A model generated the notes under the pieces. The model had not been told where the DNA came from. It was given only the letters and a program-made list of their open reading frames with translations, and did no database searches. This document shows positions 33,192-41,626 of a stretch of 64,000 bases of DNA, in pieces; the first letter of the stretch is position 1; each line of letters opens with the position of its first letter. A program made the position numbers and the translations under genes. Source of the DNA: Nitrospirota bacterium (GTDB lineage: Bacteria; Nitrospirota; Nitrospiria; Nitrospirales; Nitrospiraceae); contig JBFLWP010000015.1 in assembly GCA_040757595.1 (NCBI GenBank), positions 1 to 64,000 of the forward strand. Reading direction: 5' to 3'.

Positions 33192-34158
33192 TGTTTCCTC
33201 CGGTCTCTCCCAGGACAAGGGTCAGGAATCGGCCCTTCACGAGCGGGCGCACGTGAAGGTCAACCTGGGGCGCTGGTCTGCGTTCCGTCCCGTCCGTCCG
33301 CAGCGCATGAACCTCCAAGAGACAGTTCCGGCACATCGCCAGGTGCCAGATCCGGTAGTCGAGTCCGTAGCCTTCCTTGAACAGGTCGGCCCATTCCTCG
33401 CGCGACCGGCAGGGGAAGTGCTGGGGCTCGCTCTTCCGGTAGTGGGTCTGGACGACCAGGAGGAGCCGCTCGGCCTCGCCTTTGAGCCGGTCCGGATGCT
33501 GTTGCTTCTGCGTTTCGATCTCTTGAAGGTCCTGGTCCGTGAGCCCGATCTCCTCGATCGTCCTCTGCCAACCGGTCCGGCGCCATCGCTCGAAATTCTT
33601 GTAGACGCGCTGGCTCTCGACGGAACCGAGCCCGAGCAGCCGCGCCACCTGGCCCTGGCCCAATCCGTAGAAGTGGTAGAACAGGGCGATCAACGCGTCC
33701 CGGCTGATCACGGCCCGCGACGCGAGGCCGTCGAGGAAGCGGCCCAGCGGAGACAGGAGGTCCTTGTGGTAGCAGAGCGGCTCCGGCTGACTGAAGTACT
33801 TGGTGACCAGGCTTTCCAGCAGCAGGAAGGGACGGCACGGGACTTCGGAGCGCCCGCAGGCGAGGAATCGCTCCACGAGGTCGTAGCCCCACCGGAGAGC
33901 CAACTTCTCGTGGGCGACGTCCTCCTGCCACTGTCCGGTCTCGCGCAGGAACCGCCTGGTCTGGGCGGTGGCCCGGTCGAGGAGCTCCGGCAGGGCCTCG
34001 GTTGCGACCCGGTCGAACTCCTCGGCGGTGGTCACCAGCATGCTGAGCGGGGAAGATAGACCCATTATGGTTCCCACGGGCACCTTTTCCCAATCCGCTT
34101 TAGTATGCCATAACTTGCCGCCATCAGCTATTCGGCGAAGATCGTGAGCTTTGGACAT
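33139..34158 (-). CDS. Putative regulator with sigma-70 region-4-like HTH
   Basis: This 339-residue cytoplasmic protein has a helical N-terminal part. The central segment ALIALFYHFYGLGQGQVARLLGLGSVESQRVYKNFERWR looks like a region-4/LuxR-type HTH. The C-terminal portion has the Cys pair MCRNC. I do not recognise an exact family. Start is uncertain: ATG 34158 has AGGTAG upstream, ATG 34065 (MGLSSPLSML) is an alternative. It extends 53 bp into the next gene, a membrane coiled-coil protein, the layout seen for sigma/anti-sigma pairs. Confidence 0.6.
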   Translation of the reverse strand: MSKAHDLRRIADGGKLWHTKADWEKVPVGTIMGLSSPLSMLVTTAEEFDRVATEALPELLDRATAQTRRFLRETGQWQEDVAHEKLALRWGYDLVERFLACGRSEVPCRPFLLLESLVTKYFSQPEPLCYHKDLLSPLGRFLDGLASRAVISRDALIALFYHFYGLGQGQVARLLGLGSVESQRVYKNFERWRRTGWQRTIEEIGLTDQDLQEIETQKQQHPDRLKGEAERLLLVVQTHYRKSEPQHFPCRSREEWADLFKEGYGLDYRIWHLAMCRNCLLEVHALRTDGTERRPAPQVDLHVRPLVKGRFLTLVLGETGGNNGNETGRRAQHLSGTSA

Positions 34159-34366
34159 TTTGGACTACCTGGCAGAGGTTTTGTCCATATCGGCGTGTAT
34201 TGTGAAGGCCCCTTCGATGCCCATGTTCTCTCAGAAAAAGAGAGGATGCCGTCGTTTTTCCCCTTGACCTTGCGCGGGTATCCTGCTATCACTGACGGCC
34301 CGATTAGGCGACCGAGGGGCTCCATCCCCGGATCAATCACATTCATCTTTCTAAGGAGGGCTCGAC

Positions 34367-34552
34367 ATGAAGAAGCTCGTTGGCATGATGGCGCTGGCGC
34401 TGGCGTTGACCTTCGGCATGGGGACCGTCACCACCTTCGCGGGCAACCCGGCTCCGGCTGGCGACAAAGAGAAGAAGGATAAGAAGGGCGGCAAGCTCGT
34501 CTTCGCGGGCGACAAGAAGGACGAGAAGAAGGACAAGAAGGGCGGCAAGTAA
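34367..34552 (+). CDS. Lysine-rich exported microprotein
   Basis: This 61-residue protein has a textbook signal peptide (KKLVGMMALALALTFGMGTVTTFAG) followed by a mature ~35-residue Lys/Asp/Gly peptide. The mature part is two imperfect repeats around DKKGGK (GDKEKKDKKGGK and DEKKDKKGGK, joined by LVFA). SD AAGGAGG precedes ATG 34367 and a strong terminator follows, so it is a complete small transcription unit. Highly basic composition suggests binding to polyanions (DNA, LPS, polyphosphate) or an antimicrobial or envelope role; none is shown. Confidence 0.88.
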   Translation: MKKLVGMMALALALTFGMGTVTTFAGNPAPAGDKEKKDKKGGKLVFAGDKKDEKKDKKGGK

Positions 34553-34561
34553 TAACGTTAT

Positions 34562-34586
34562 GGGGCGCGGCCCCGCGCCGCGCCCC
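34562..34586 (+). terminator. Rho-independent-type terminator of the microprotein gene
   Basis: A 10-bp perfect GC stem (GGGGCGCGGC and complement) has a 5-nt loop and is followed by a pyrimidine-rich TTCCCTTCT tract. It begins 9 bp after the microprotein stop codon. Confidence 0.8.
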
Positions 34587-34731
34587 TTCCCTTCTCCCCC
34601 ACGTCCCGTTTTTTCCTCTCCCCTTAGCCCAGCGTTTTCGACTGCTGGATTATCTCCTGAAAGCCGGGCGAAACCGGGCAGCGATCACCTTGCGTCGCGC
34701 TGGTTCATCGATCGGGCGCGTTGCCGTCGGG

Positions 34732-35748
34732 TCAGGGTCCGGGTAGGACGTGCAACTCGATGCGGCGGTTGTTCCGCCGGTCCGCCTCGGTCCGCTCGGC
34801 CTTCAGCGGCTTCGTGTCCGCGAAGCTGACGATGCGGAGACGGTCCGGTGCCAGGCCGGGTGGCTCCAACAGGTAAGCCGCCACCTTGCCGCCGCGCAGG
34901 GCCGCCAGTTCCCAGTTGGACCGGGGCCGGCCCGGCTTTCGCCCGACGACGGGTCGGCCGTCCGTATGGCTGCGGACCTCGACCGTGGCCTGAGGCATGG
35001 AAGCCAGAACCAGCTTGATCGGCGCAAGCACCTGCCGGCCGGCGGGCGTGAGGTCCTGCTCGGGCGAGAAGAGCGCGTCGGTCTGGAGGAGGATGACCAA
35101 GGGGGCCGCCTCGCCGTCGGTCCGGCGCGGTACGACCGCTGCCACAATCTCTTGAAGACTCTGCCGCGCCACTGGCGGCTCCGCCGCAGAGGGCTCCTTC
35201 GGGAGGGCCGTTTCCTGGGACATGTCCCGGCAAGCGGTGGACGCGGTGGAGAGGGGCGCCGCCCCCGGTTGGACCGGGGCTTCTGATTGAACGGGCTTCG
35301 CCGGCTCCTGAGTCTGCGATGGCTGCAGCGGCTGTTCCACCGGCGCGACCTGTTTGCTCAAGGCGCGCACCTGCTCCTCGGCCGCCCGCTGCGCCGCCAC
35401 CGCCTGCTCCCGCTGGGTCTCGCTGTTCTTGAGCTGTTGCTCCAGTGAGGCGATCCGGTCGGCCAGCTCTTTCATCTGATCGTCCGCCGCCCCGCGGGCG
35501 ACCATCGCCTCTTCCTGGACCCTGCGCGCCGTGTCGAGCGCGAACCGGGCGGCGTCGAGCTGCTTCCGCAAACGGCCCAACTCTTCCTCGCACGGCACCG
35601 GGCCATGAGAGGCCTGCTGGACTGCCTGGGGTGCGTGGGGAGACGGATCGGGCTGCCCGGTGCCGGAGGTCGCGCAGCCGGCCGCCAGGCCGGCGGTCAG
35701 AAGCAGGAGCGGACCGGTGAGAAGGAAGAAGCGGATAAAGCCGTTCAT
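34732..35748 (-). CDS. OmpA-like peptidoglycan-binding lipoprotein with coiled coil
   Basis: This 338-residue lipoprotein has lipobox LAAGC near residue 25. A coiled coil ([21 protein letters not shown]...[17 protein letters not shown]) and a Pro/Gln-rich linker follow. The C-terminal OmpA-type domain has [12 protein letters not shown]...[17 protein letters not shown] and the closing NNRRIELHV. Such domains clamp the outer membrane to peptidoglycan. ATG 35748 begins [10 protein letters not shown]. It is a single gene between the microprotein and tRNA-Leu. Confidence 0.9.
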   Translation of the reverse strand: MNGFIRFFLLTGPLLLLTAGLAAGCATSGTGQPDPSPHAPQAVQQASHGPVPCEEELGRLRKQLDAARFALDTARRVQEEAMVARGAADDQMKELADRIASLEQQLKNSETQREQAVAAQRAAEEQVRALSKQVAPVEQPLQPSQTQEPAKPVQSEAPVQPGAAPLSTASTACRDMSQETALPKEPSAAEPPVARQSLQEIVAAVVPRRTDGEAAPLVILLQTDALFSPEQDLTPAGRQVLAPIKLVLASMPQATVEVRSHTDGRPVVGRKPGRPRSNWELAALRGGKVAAYLLEPPGLAPDRLRIVSFADTKPLKAERTEADRRNNRRIELHVLPGP

Positions 35749-35858
35749 GAAAACCTGCCCGTATGACCCGTATGAATGGGTCCAGGCTAGGCGGTCCGCC
35801 CGGGCGAGTCAAGTCGTCGCCCGCTCGAGGGCCGGGAGTGAAGGAGTTCAGGGAGGGA

Positions 35859-35943
35859 TGGTGCCGAAGGCGGGACTTGAACCCGCACGGGTTACCCCAC
35901 ACGCCCCTCAAACGTGCGCGTCTGCCAATTCCGCCACTTCGGC
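35859..35943 (-). tRNA. tRNA-Leu (anticodon GAG)
   Basis: An 85-nt class II tRNA with encoded CCA (35859-35861). The acceptor stem is GCCGAAG/CTTCGGC, the anticodon stem CACGT/GCGTG with loop TTGAGGG (anticodon GAG). There is a long variable arm (TGGGGTAACCC) and a T-loop GTTCAAGTCC. Confidence 0.96.
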
Positions 35944-36080
35944 GCCGGGCGCATTATAGGGAGGGGTCAAAAGGCTTGTCAATGAACGAACCCCTTCGGT
36001 AGAATCCCCTCCATCGTGGGCATCAACGTTCTGCCTGAACCCTGTCGCCCGCCCGACCTCACCCGATTCAGGATCACGAC

Positions 36081-36779
36081 GTGACCGTGCAGCCAGCCCA
36101 GAGCCACGCGCCCGCCCTCGGTTCCGACCCGGGTGCGGCCGCGATCTTCGACGTGGACAACACGCTCATCGCCGGGTCCGCCATCGAGATCCGGTTCTTC
36201 CGGTATCTCTGGCGCAGGGGGTTGGTCGGGGCCCGCGAGGCGGCCGGCAGCCTCCTCCATTTGCTCGGCCAGGTGCCGCCGGTCTCCCTGCATCCGCTCC
36301 GCGAGCGGAAGGTCTATTTGGTCGGGAAGCGGTCGGCGGACATCGAGCCGCAGGCCCGGACGTTCGTCCAGACCGAGGTCTGCCCGTTTCTCTCGGCGAC
36401 GGCGCTGGCCTCGCTGGAGCGGCACCGGCGGGCGGGACATCGGCTGATTCTGGTCACCGGCACGCCGGAGTTTCTGGCGGCGCCCCTCGGCGAGTTCCTG
36501 AAGGTGGACCTGGTGCTGGCGGCCCGTTTGGAGCGGAGCGGAGGCCTGTATACGGGCCGGGTCCTGCCGCCGCTCCCGTACGGAGAGGGAAAATTGCGGC
36601 TGATCGAGACGTTGGTGGCCCGTGAGGGGCTCGACCTGAAGAACAGTTATGCTTACGGCGACAGTCCGGGCGACGCGGACCTCCTGCGTCTCGTCGGCCA
36701 TCCGCTGGTTGTCAACCCGATCCGTGGCATGGGCCGCATCGCTCGCCGCGAGGGCTGGCCGGTCGCGAAATGGACGTAG
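36081..36779 (+). CDS. HAD-superfamily (IB) phosphatase, SerB-like
   Basis: This 232-residue phosphatase has motif I AAIFDVDNTLIAGS (nucleophile Asp in DVDNT), motif II ILVTGTPEF, and motif III/IV KLRLIET...YAYGDSPGDADLL. The cap and the GTPEFL region place it in HAD-IB, with phosphoserine phosphatase-like and lysophosphatidate phosphatase-like members. GTG 36081 is the first in-frame start; GTG 36087 is also possible. It lies 35 bp upstream of queE. Substrate cannot be fixed from sequence. Confidence 0.9.
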   Translation: MTVQPAQSHAPALGSDPGAAAIFDVDNTLIAGSAIEIRFFRYLWRRGLVGAREAAGSLLHLLGQVPPVSLHPLRERKVYLVGKRSADIEPQARTFVQTEVCPFLSATALASLERHRRAGHRLILVTGTPEFLAAPLGEFLKVDLVLAARLERSGGLYTGRVLPPLPYGEGKLRLIETLVAREGLDLKNSYAYGDSPGDADLLRLVGHPLVVNPIRGMGRIARREGWPVAKWT

Positions 36780-36780
36780 A

Positions 36781-36803
36781 ATCGTGACGCATCACGCGTC
36801 GCC
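36781..36803. repeat. Short heptamer-type inverted repeat
   Basis: CGTGACGC followed by ATCACGCGTC is a minimal, two-unit version of the larger heptamer hairpins. It lies between the HAD phosphatase stop and queE. Confidence 0.4.
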
Positions 36804-36814
36804 GCTTCTGAGCC

Positions 36815-37450
36815 ATGCGCGTCACCGAGATTTTCAAGAGCATCCAGGGCGAGTCCAGCTACGCCGGGCTGCCCTGTGTCTTCGTCCGCCTGACCGGCTG
36901 CCCGCTCCGGTGTACCTGGTGCGACAGCGAATACACCTTCTCCGGCGGGACGGACGTGACGCTCGAGGAGATCCTGGCCCGCGTGAAGGCCTGCGCATGT
37001 CCCCTGGTGGAAGTCACCGGCGGGGAGCCGCTCCACCAGCCGGAGGCGTTCGTCCTGATCGAGAAGCTCTGTGTCGAGGGTTACCAGGTGCTGGTCGAGA
37101 CCAGCGGGGCCATTGACATCGCGCCGGTGGACAAGCGGGCCCACGTGATCCTGGACGTGAAGTGCCCCGGGAGCGGCATGACGGACCGGATGGACTGGAA
37201 GAATCTTGACCGGGTCTCGTCCAAGGACGAGGTCAAGTTCGTGATCAAAGACCGAAAGGACTATGAGTGGGCGAAAGCGCTCGTCCGACAGCATGACCTG
37301 GCCGGGCGGTGCACGGTCCTCTTCGGTCCGGTCTTCGGAACCCTGGAGCCGCGCCTGCTGGCCGAATGGATCCTGGGCGACCGGCTTCCCGTGCGGTTCC
37401 AACTCCAGCTCCACAAATACATTTGGGATCCTGAGATGCGCGGGGTGTGA
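36815..37450 (+). CDS. queE: 7-carboxy-7-deazaguanine synthase QueE
   Basis: This 211-residue radical-SAM enzyme converts carboxy-tetrahydropterin to 7-carboxy-7-deazaguanine for queuosine. The Fe4S4 cluster Cys are C29, C33 and C36 (GCPLRCTWCDS), with FVRLTGCPLRC and VTGGEP marking the SAM site. The start ATG 36815 gives the family N-terminus MRVTEIFKSIQGES. Only queE is here; other que genes are not in the window. Confidence 0.96.
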   Translation: MRVTEIFKSIQGESSYAGLPCVFVRLTGCPLRCTWCDSEYTFSGGTDVTLEEILARVKACACPLVEVTGGEPLHQPEAFVLIEKLCVEGYQVLVETSGAIDIAPVDKRAHVILDVKCPGSGMTDRMDWKNLDRVSSKDEVKFVIKDRKDYEWAKALVRQHDLAGRCTVLFGPVFGTLEPRLLAEWILGDRLPVRFQLQLHKYIWDPEMRGV

Positions 37451-37476
37451 AAATGCATGAGGATGAGGAGACTTGA

Positions 37477-39039
37477 ATGGACGTCGTTGACGTGAAGGTG
37501 AAGCAAGGAAAGATCGAGAGGGAGCCGGCCGAGGTCCTGGTCCTCGGCCATTACGAGGATGATCGAGGGCTGCAGGGCGAGGCCGCCGCAGTGGACCGGG
37601 CCTTGAAGGGCCTGTTGCGCGACCTCCTCAAGAGCGGAGAGTTCGAAGGCAAGAGCTGCCAGACGGTGGTGGTCCACACCCAGGGGCGGGTTCCGGCAAA
37701 GAGGGTCCTGCTCGTGGGCCTGGGTCAGAAGAAGGAGGCGCGGCTGGACACGGTCCGGCAGGCCCTCGCGACGGTCACGAAACGGGTTCGCCAGACCGGA
37801 GCGAAAAGCTTTACGGTCCCGCTGCTCGGCCGGACGACGACGAAGGCCTCAGCGGTCGAGACCGCGCAGGCCATGGTCGAGGGGGCGGTCCTGGGCGGCT
37901 ACCGGTTCACCGAATATCGCAGCGACAACCATGACGAGCCGAGGGGCCTGCAGCGCGTCACGCTGGTTCCGTCGAAGGACGAGCCGCTCGCCTCCGTCAA
38001 GGAGGGAGTCCGGCGGGGGCTGGCGAGCGCCGAGGCGACCATGTACGTCCGCGACCTCTGCAACCACCCCTCGAACGTGATGACGCCGTCCCGCATCGCC
38101 GCCGAGGCGAGGAAGATCGGGGCCGAGCGCGGAGTGCGGGTGCGGGTCCTGGAGCGGCGGGACGCGGAGCGGCTGGGCATGGGGGCCTTCATCGGCGTCG
38201 CGCGGGGGAGCCACGAGCCGCCCAAGTTCATCGTGCTGGAGTACCAGGGACAGGCGCGGGGCGCGGGGCGCGGGGCGCGGGGCCCGGGTGAGGGGGGGAA
38301 TGCCAGGCCGATCGTGCTGGTCGGCAAGACCATCACGTTCGACACGGGCGGCATCTCGCTCAAGCCGGCCGAGAACATGGAGCAGATGAAGGCCGACATG
38401 ACCGGCGGCGCGGAGGTGCTGGCGACGGTCCGGGCGGCCGCCCGGCTCCGCCTGCCCCTCCACCTGGTCGGCATCCTGCCGGCCACGGAGAACATGCCGG
38501 GGGGCCGCGCGATCAAGCCCGGCGACATCCTGAAGACCCTCTCGGGCAAGACCGTGGAGGTGCAGAACACCGACGCGGAGGGCCGCCTGATCCTCGCGGA
38601 CGGGCTGGCCTACGCCACCCGCTACAAACCGGCGGCGATCGTCGACGTGGCCACGCTCACCGGTGCCTGCGTCGTGGCGCTCGGGCAGTTCGCGATCGGG
38701 ATGTTCAGCAACGACGAGCGGCTGAAGGGCCGCATCCAGCAGGCGGGGGCGAGGGCGGGCGAGCGGGTCTGGGAGATGCCGCTCTGGGAGGAGTACTTCG
38801 AGCAGCTCCGGAGCGACGTGGCCGACATGCGGAACATCGGCGGGCGAGGCGGCGGCATGATCACGGCCGCCCTGTTCCTGAGCAAGTTCGTGGGGGACTG
38901 TCCCTGGGTGCACCTGGACATCGCCAGCACCGACTGGAGCGAGCGGGAGCGGGCCTACATCGCCAAGGGCCCGACGGGCATCGGCACGCGTCTCTTGCTC
39001 CAGTACCTGCTGCACGAAGCCGAATCTCGTGATGAGTGA
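37477..39039 (+). CDS. pepA: Leucyl aminopeptidase PepA (M17)
   Basis: This 520-residue M17 dinuclear-metal aminopeptidase releases N-terminal residues from peptides. The catalytic C-terminal domain has the Lys/Asp site in VGKTITFDTGGISLKP and the NTDAEGRLILADGL motif. A low-complexity insertion (QARGAGRGARGPGEGG, coded by heptamer repeats at 38254-38288) lies just before that catalytic strand. SD GAGGAG precedes ATG 37477. The last codons and stop lie within a heptamer array, so the C-terminus is repeat-derived. Confidence 0.95.
   Translation: MDVVDVKVKQGKIEREPAEVLVLGHYEDDRGLQGEAAAVDRALKGLLRDLLKSGEFEGKSCQTVVVHTQGRVPAKRVLLVGLGQKKEARLDTVRQALATVTKRVRQTGAKSFTVPLLGRTTTKASAVETAQAMVEGAVLGGYRFTEYRSDNHDEPRGLQRVTLVPSKDEPLASVKEGVRRGLASAEATMYVRDLCNHPSNVMTPSRIAAEARKIGAERGVRVRVLERRDAERLGMGAFIGVARGSHEPPKFIVLEYQGQARGAGRGARGPGEGGNARPIVLVGKTITFDTGGISLKPAENMEQMKADMTGGAEVLATVRAAARLRLPLHLVGILPATENMPGGRAIKPGDILKTLSGKTVEVQNTDAEGRLILADGLAYATRYKPAAIVDVATLTGACVVALGQFAIGMFSNDERLKGRIQQAGARAGERVWEMPLWEEYFEQLRSDVADMRNIGGRGGGMITAALFLSKFVGDCPWVHLDIASTDWSERERAYIAKGPTGIGTRLLLQYLLHEAESRDE
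38254..38288. repeat. In-frame GCGCGGG heptamer repeat inside pepA
   Basis: Four exact copies of GCGCGGG (38254-38281) are followed by one variant GCCCGGG. Heptamers shift the codon phase each copy, giving a RGAG/RGARG-type sequence. The site is a surface loop just before the catalytic strand, where length variation could be tolerated. Confidence 0.9.
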
Positions 39040-39126
39040 CGCGTGACGGGTGACAAGCGATGACGAAAAGACTCAGAGACGCTTCCGATTCTTTACGCGT
39101 CACGTGTCACGCATCACCTGTCACGG
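39029..39126. repeat. Intergenic heptamer inverted array (locus 3)
   Basis: Left arm GTGATGA, GTGACGC, GTGACGG, GTGACAA, GCGATGA; right arm GCGTCAC, GTGTCAC, GCATCAC, CTGTCAC. The pepA stop (39037-39039) lies in the second unit. A long stem could form between the arms. Confidence 0.85.
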
Positions 39127-39142
39127 TCTGGTGTGGCTGCCG

Positions 39143-40258
39143 ATGACCGCCCTGCGCGACCAGATCGGCCAACTCTTCATGCTGGGGTTCGCCGGCACTT
39201 CGGTGTCGGCTGAACTGGCGGACCTGCTGCGGGAGTACAAGCCCGGCGGCGTCATCCTGTTCGCGCGGAACCTCGAAAGAGTCGAGCAGATCGTCGCTCT
39301 CACGAACGGGCTGCAGAAACTCTCGCCGGACTCCCCCCTCCTGATCGCGATCGATCAGGAGGGCGGGCGCGTCTCCCGGCTGCCGGCCGGCTTCACGATC
39401 TTCCCCCCCTGCGCCCTCCTGGGGAGCTGCCAACCGACCGAACGGGCCTTGGACCTGGCCTACCGGGCTGCGGCCGTGACTGCGAGCGAATTGCGCGCCG
39501 TCGGCGTCAACATGAACATGGCGCCGGTCCTGGACGTGAACACGAATCCGGCCAATCCGATCATCGGGGACCGGGCTTTCAGCGCCGATCCGGCCGCGGT
39601 CTCCGAACTGGGGCTGGCAACCCTGCGGGGGCTCCAGGACCGCCGGGTCGTGGCCTGCGGCAAGCACTTCCCCGGCCACGGGGACACGGAAGCGGATTCC
39701 CACAAGGAGCTGCCCGTCGTCAGAGCTTCGCGCGAACGGCTCCAGACGGTCGAGCTGCTCCCCTTCCGCCACGCGATCCGGCACGGGCTTGCAACTATCA
39801 TGACGGCCCACGTCCTCTATCCGGCCTTGGACGAAAACGCCCCCGCCACCCTGTCCGCGCCGATCCTGACCGGCCTCCTGCGGAACGAGCTGGGCTTCGA
39901 CGGAGTGGTGCTGACGGACGACCTGGAAATGCAGGCGATCGGCGACCATTATGGCGTCGGCGAGGCGGCGGTCCTCGCGTTGCAGGCCGGCGCGGACCTG
40001 CTCCTGATCTGCCAGGAGCGCGAGCGGCAGGTTGCGGCCATGCAAACGGTGCGGCGGGCGGTGGAGGACGGTACGATCGCGCCGTCCAGTCTGGAGGCCT
40101 CGCTCCGCCGGATCGCAGCCCTCAAGCAGCGCTTCCTCCATCCCTATGCACCGGCCGACCCGGTTGCTGCGCGGCTGATGGTCGGGAGCCAGGCGCACCG
40201 CTCGGTGCTCGAGGCCCTCGTGCGGACCAGTCCCCCGTCCGTGAAGACGCCTGCGTGA
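39143..40258 (+). CDS. nagZ: Beta-N-acetylhexosaminidase NagZ (GH3)
   Basis: This cytoplasmic enzyme of 371 residues removes GlcNAc from anhydromuropeptides in peptidoglycan recycling. GH3 markers are IAIDQEGGRVSRL, KHFPGHGDTEADSHKELPVV (with the His-Asp proton relay of NagZ) and the nucleophile in VVLTDDLEM. ATG 39143 is chosen because the open upstream frame is heptamer repeat. The end overlaps the MFS start (GTGA), so the two are coupled. Confidence 0.93.
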   Translation: MTALRDQIGQLFMLGFAGTSVSAELADLLREYKPGGVILFARNLERVEQIVALTNGLQKLSPDSPLLIAIDQEGGRVSRLPAGFTIFPPCALLGSCQPTERALDLAYRAAAVTASELRAVGVNMNMAPVLDVNTNPANPIIGDRAFSADPAAVSELGLATLRGLQDRRVVACGKHFPGHGDTEADSHKELPVVRASRERLQTVELLPFRHAIRHGLATIMTAHVLYPALDENAPATLSAPILTGLLRNELGFDGVVLTDDLEMQAIGDHYGVGEAAVLALQAGADLLLICQERERQVAAMQTVRRAVEDGTIAPSSLEASLRRIAALKQRFLHPYAPADPVAARLMVGSQAHRSVLEALVRTSPPSVKTPA

Positions 40259-41547
40259 ACGGTCCAGCCACCGGCAAGGTCGGACCGGCCGGGCCCAGGG
40301 AGATCTGGGCCTGGTGCATGTATGATTTCGCCAACTCCTCCTTCACCACCCTGATCGTCACGGTCGCCTACAGCGTGTACTTCGTCCAGGTGGTCGCCCG
40401 GGACGTCGGGCTAGCCGGCTCGGCGGAGCGCGTCTGGTTCTGGGGCTACGCGGTCTCGATGCTGCTCGCGGCGGTCCTCTCCCCGTCCCTGGGCGCCGTG
40501 GCGGACGCGCGCGCCGCCAAGCGGGCCTTCCTGATCGGCTCGACCCTGGTCTGCGTCGCCTGCACCGCGCTCCTCTACGTCGTCCAGGCCGGGGATGTCT
40601 GGGCCGGGCTGGTCCTGTTCGGCGCCGCCAACGTCGCCTTCGAGTTGGGCTTCCTCTTCTGCAGCGCGTTCCTGGTCGAGATCGCCACCACGGAGACGAT
40701 GGGCCGGATTTCCGGCTACGGCTGGGGCCTCGGTTACGCCGGAGGGCTCCTCTCGTTGGCCCTCGCCTACCCGTTCATCAAGAACGGGTTCGCGGAGAGC
40801 AACCTCTCCCAGTACCGGCTCAGCTTCGTCGTGACTGCCGCTTTTTTCCTGGTTGCGGCCCTGCCGACGTTCTGGCTGCTCAAGGAGCGGGCGGTGCCGC
40901 AACCGGACCGCGGAGTCTCCTTCTGGGAGCAGGCCTTCTCCAGGCTGGCCGCCACCGCGCGGCAACTCCGCCGCTACCGGGACCTGGCCGCCTACCTCGT
41001 CGCGTACCTGATTTATACGGATGCCATCAACACGGTCATCGTCGCGTCGGCCATCTTCGCGAACAAAGTCCTGGACTTTTCGCCGGGCGATCTGATTATC
41101 TACTTCCTCATTACGCAGGTGACGGCCGGGCTGGGCGCCGTGGGCTTCGGCCGGCTGGCGGACCGGATCGGCGCCAAGCGGACGATCAGCGTGACCCTGC
41201 TCATCTGGATCGCGCTGGCCGTTGCCGCCTCGCTGGTCAGGACCCACGCCCAGTTCTACGCGATCGGTCTCCTGGCCGGCTCGGTCCTGGGCGCGAACCA
41301 GACGGCCAGCCGCACGCTGCTCGGCCAGTTCACGCCGGTCGGCCGGCAGGCGCAGTTCTTCGGCTTCTTCTCGGTCACCGGCAAGTTCGCGGCGGTGTTG
41401 GGGCCGGTGATCTACGGGGAGGTGACGGCCCGGACCGGCAGCCAGCGCTGGGCCGTCCTGTCCATGGCCGTCCTGTTCGCGATCGGGCTGCTGGCGTTCC
41501 AGACGGTGGACGAGGCGCGGGGAAAGGCCGCCGCATCAAACACGTGA
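40255..41547 (+). CDS. MFS permease, UMF1/Atg22-like
   Basis: This 430-residue 12-helix permease begins PREIWAWCMYDFANSSFTTLIVTVAYSVYFV, the UMF1 (Atg22-type) signature. The family includes yeast vacuolar amino-acid effluxers and bacterial members of unknown substrate. Coupling to nagZ suggests transport of a peptidoglycan fragment or amino sugar (inference). It starts with GTG at 40255; its stop lies inside a heptamer array. Confidence 0.88.
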   Translation: MNGPATGKVGPAGPREIWAWCMYDFANSSFTTLIVTVAYSVYFVQVVARDVGLAGSAERVWFWGYAVSMLLAAVLSPSLGAVADARAAKRAFLIGSTLVCVACTALLYVVQAGDVWAGLVLFGAANVAFELGFLFCSAFLVEIATTETMGRISGYGWGLGYAGGLLSLALAYPFIKNGFAESNLSQYRLSFVVTAAFFLVAALPTFWLLKERAVPQPDRGVSFWEQAFSRLAATARQLRRYRDLAAYLVAYLIYTDAINTVIVASAIFANKVLDFSPGDLIIYFLITQVTAGLGAVGFGRLADRIGAKRTISVTLLIWIALAVAASLVRTHAQFYAIGLLAGSVLGANQTASRTLLGQFTPVGRQAQFFGFFSVTGKFAAVLGPVIYGEVTARTGSQRWAVLSMAVLFAIGLLAFQTVDEARGKAAASNT

Positions 41548-41620
41548 GACGTGGAGCGCGCTGCAAGCTGGGCCTCTTCTCATCCTTTCGCCTCACGTCT
41601 CACCTCGTGCATCTCACGGG
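41541..41620. repeat. Intergenic heptamer inverted array (locus 4)
   Basis: Left arm CACGTGA, GACGTGG; right arm TCACGTC, TCACCTC, GTGCATC, TCACGGG. The MFS stop codon is in the left arm; the next start codon follows just after the right arm. Confidence 0.7.
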
Positions 41621-41626
41621 ATTTTT

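Noticed and set aside
38254-38288. Sequencing error in the pepA repeat
   Set aside because: Units are exact and the reading frame is kept through the whole gene; real repeat is more likely, although length in reads should be checked.
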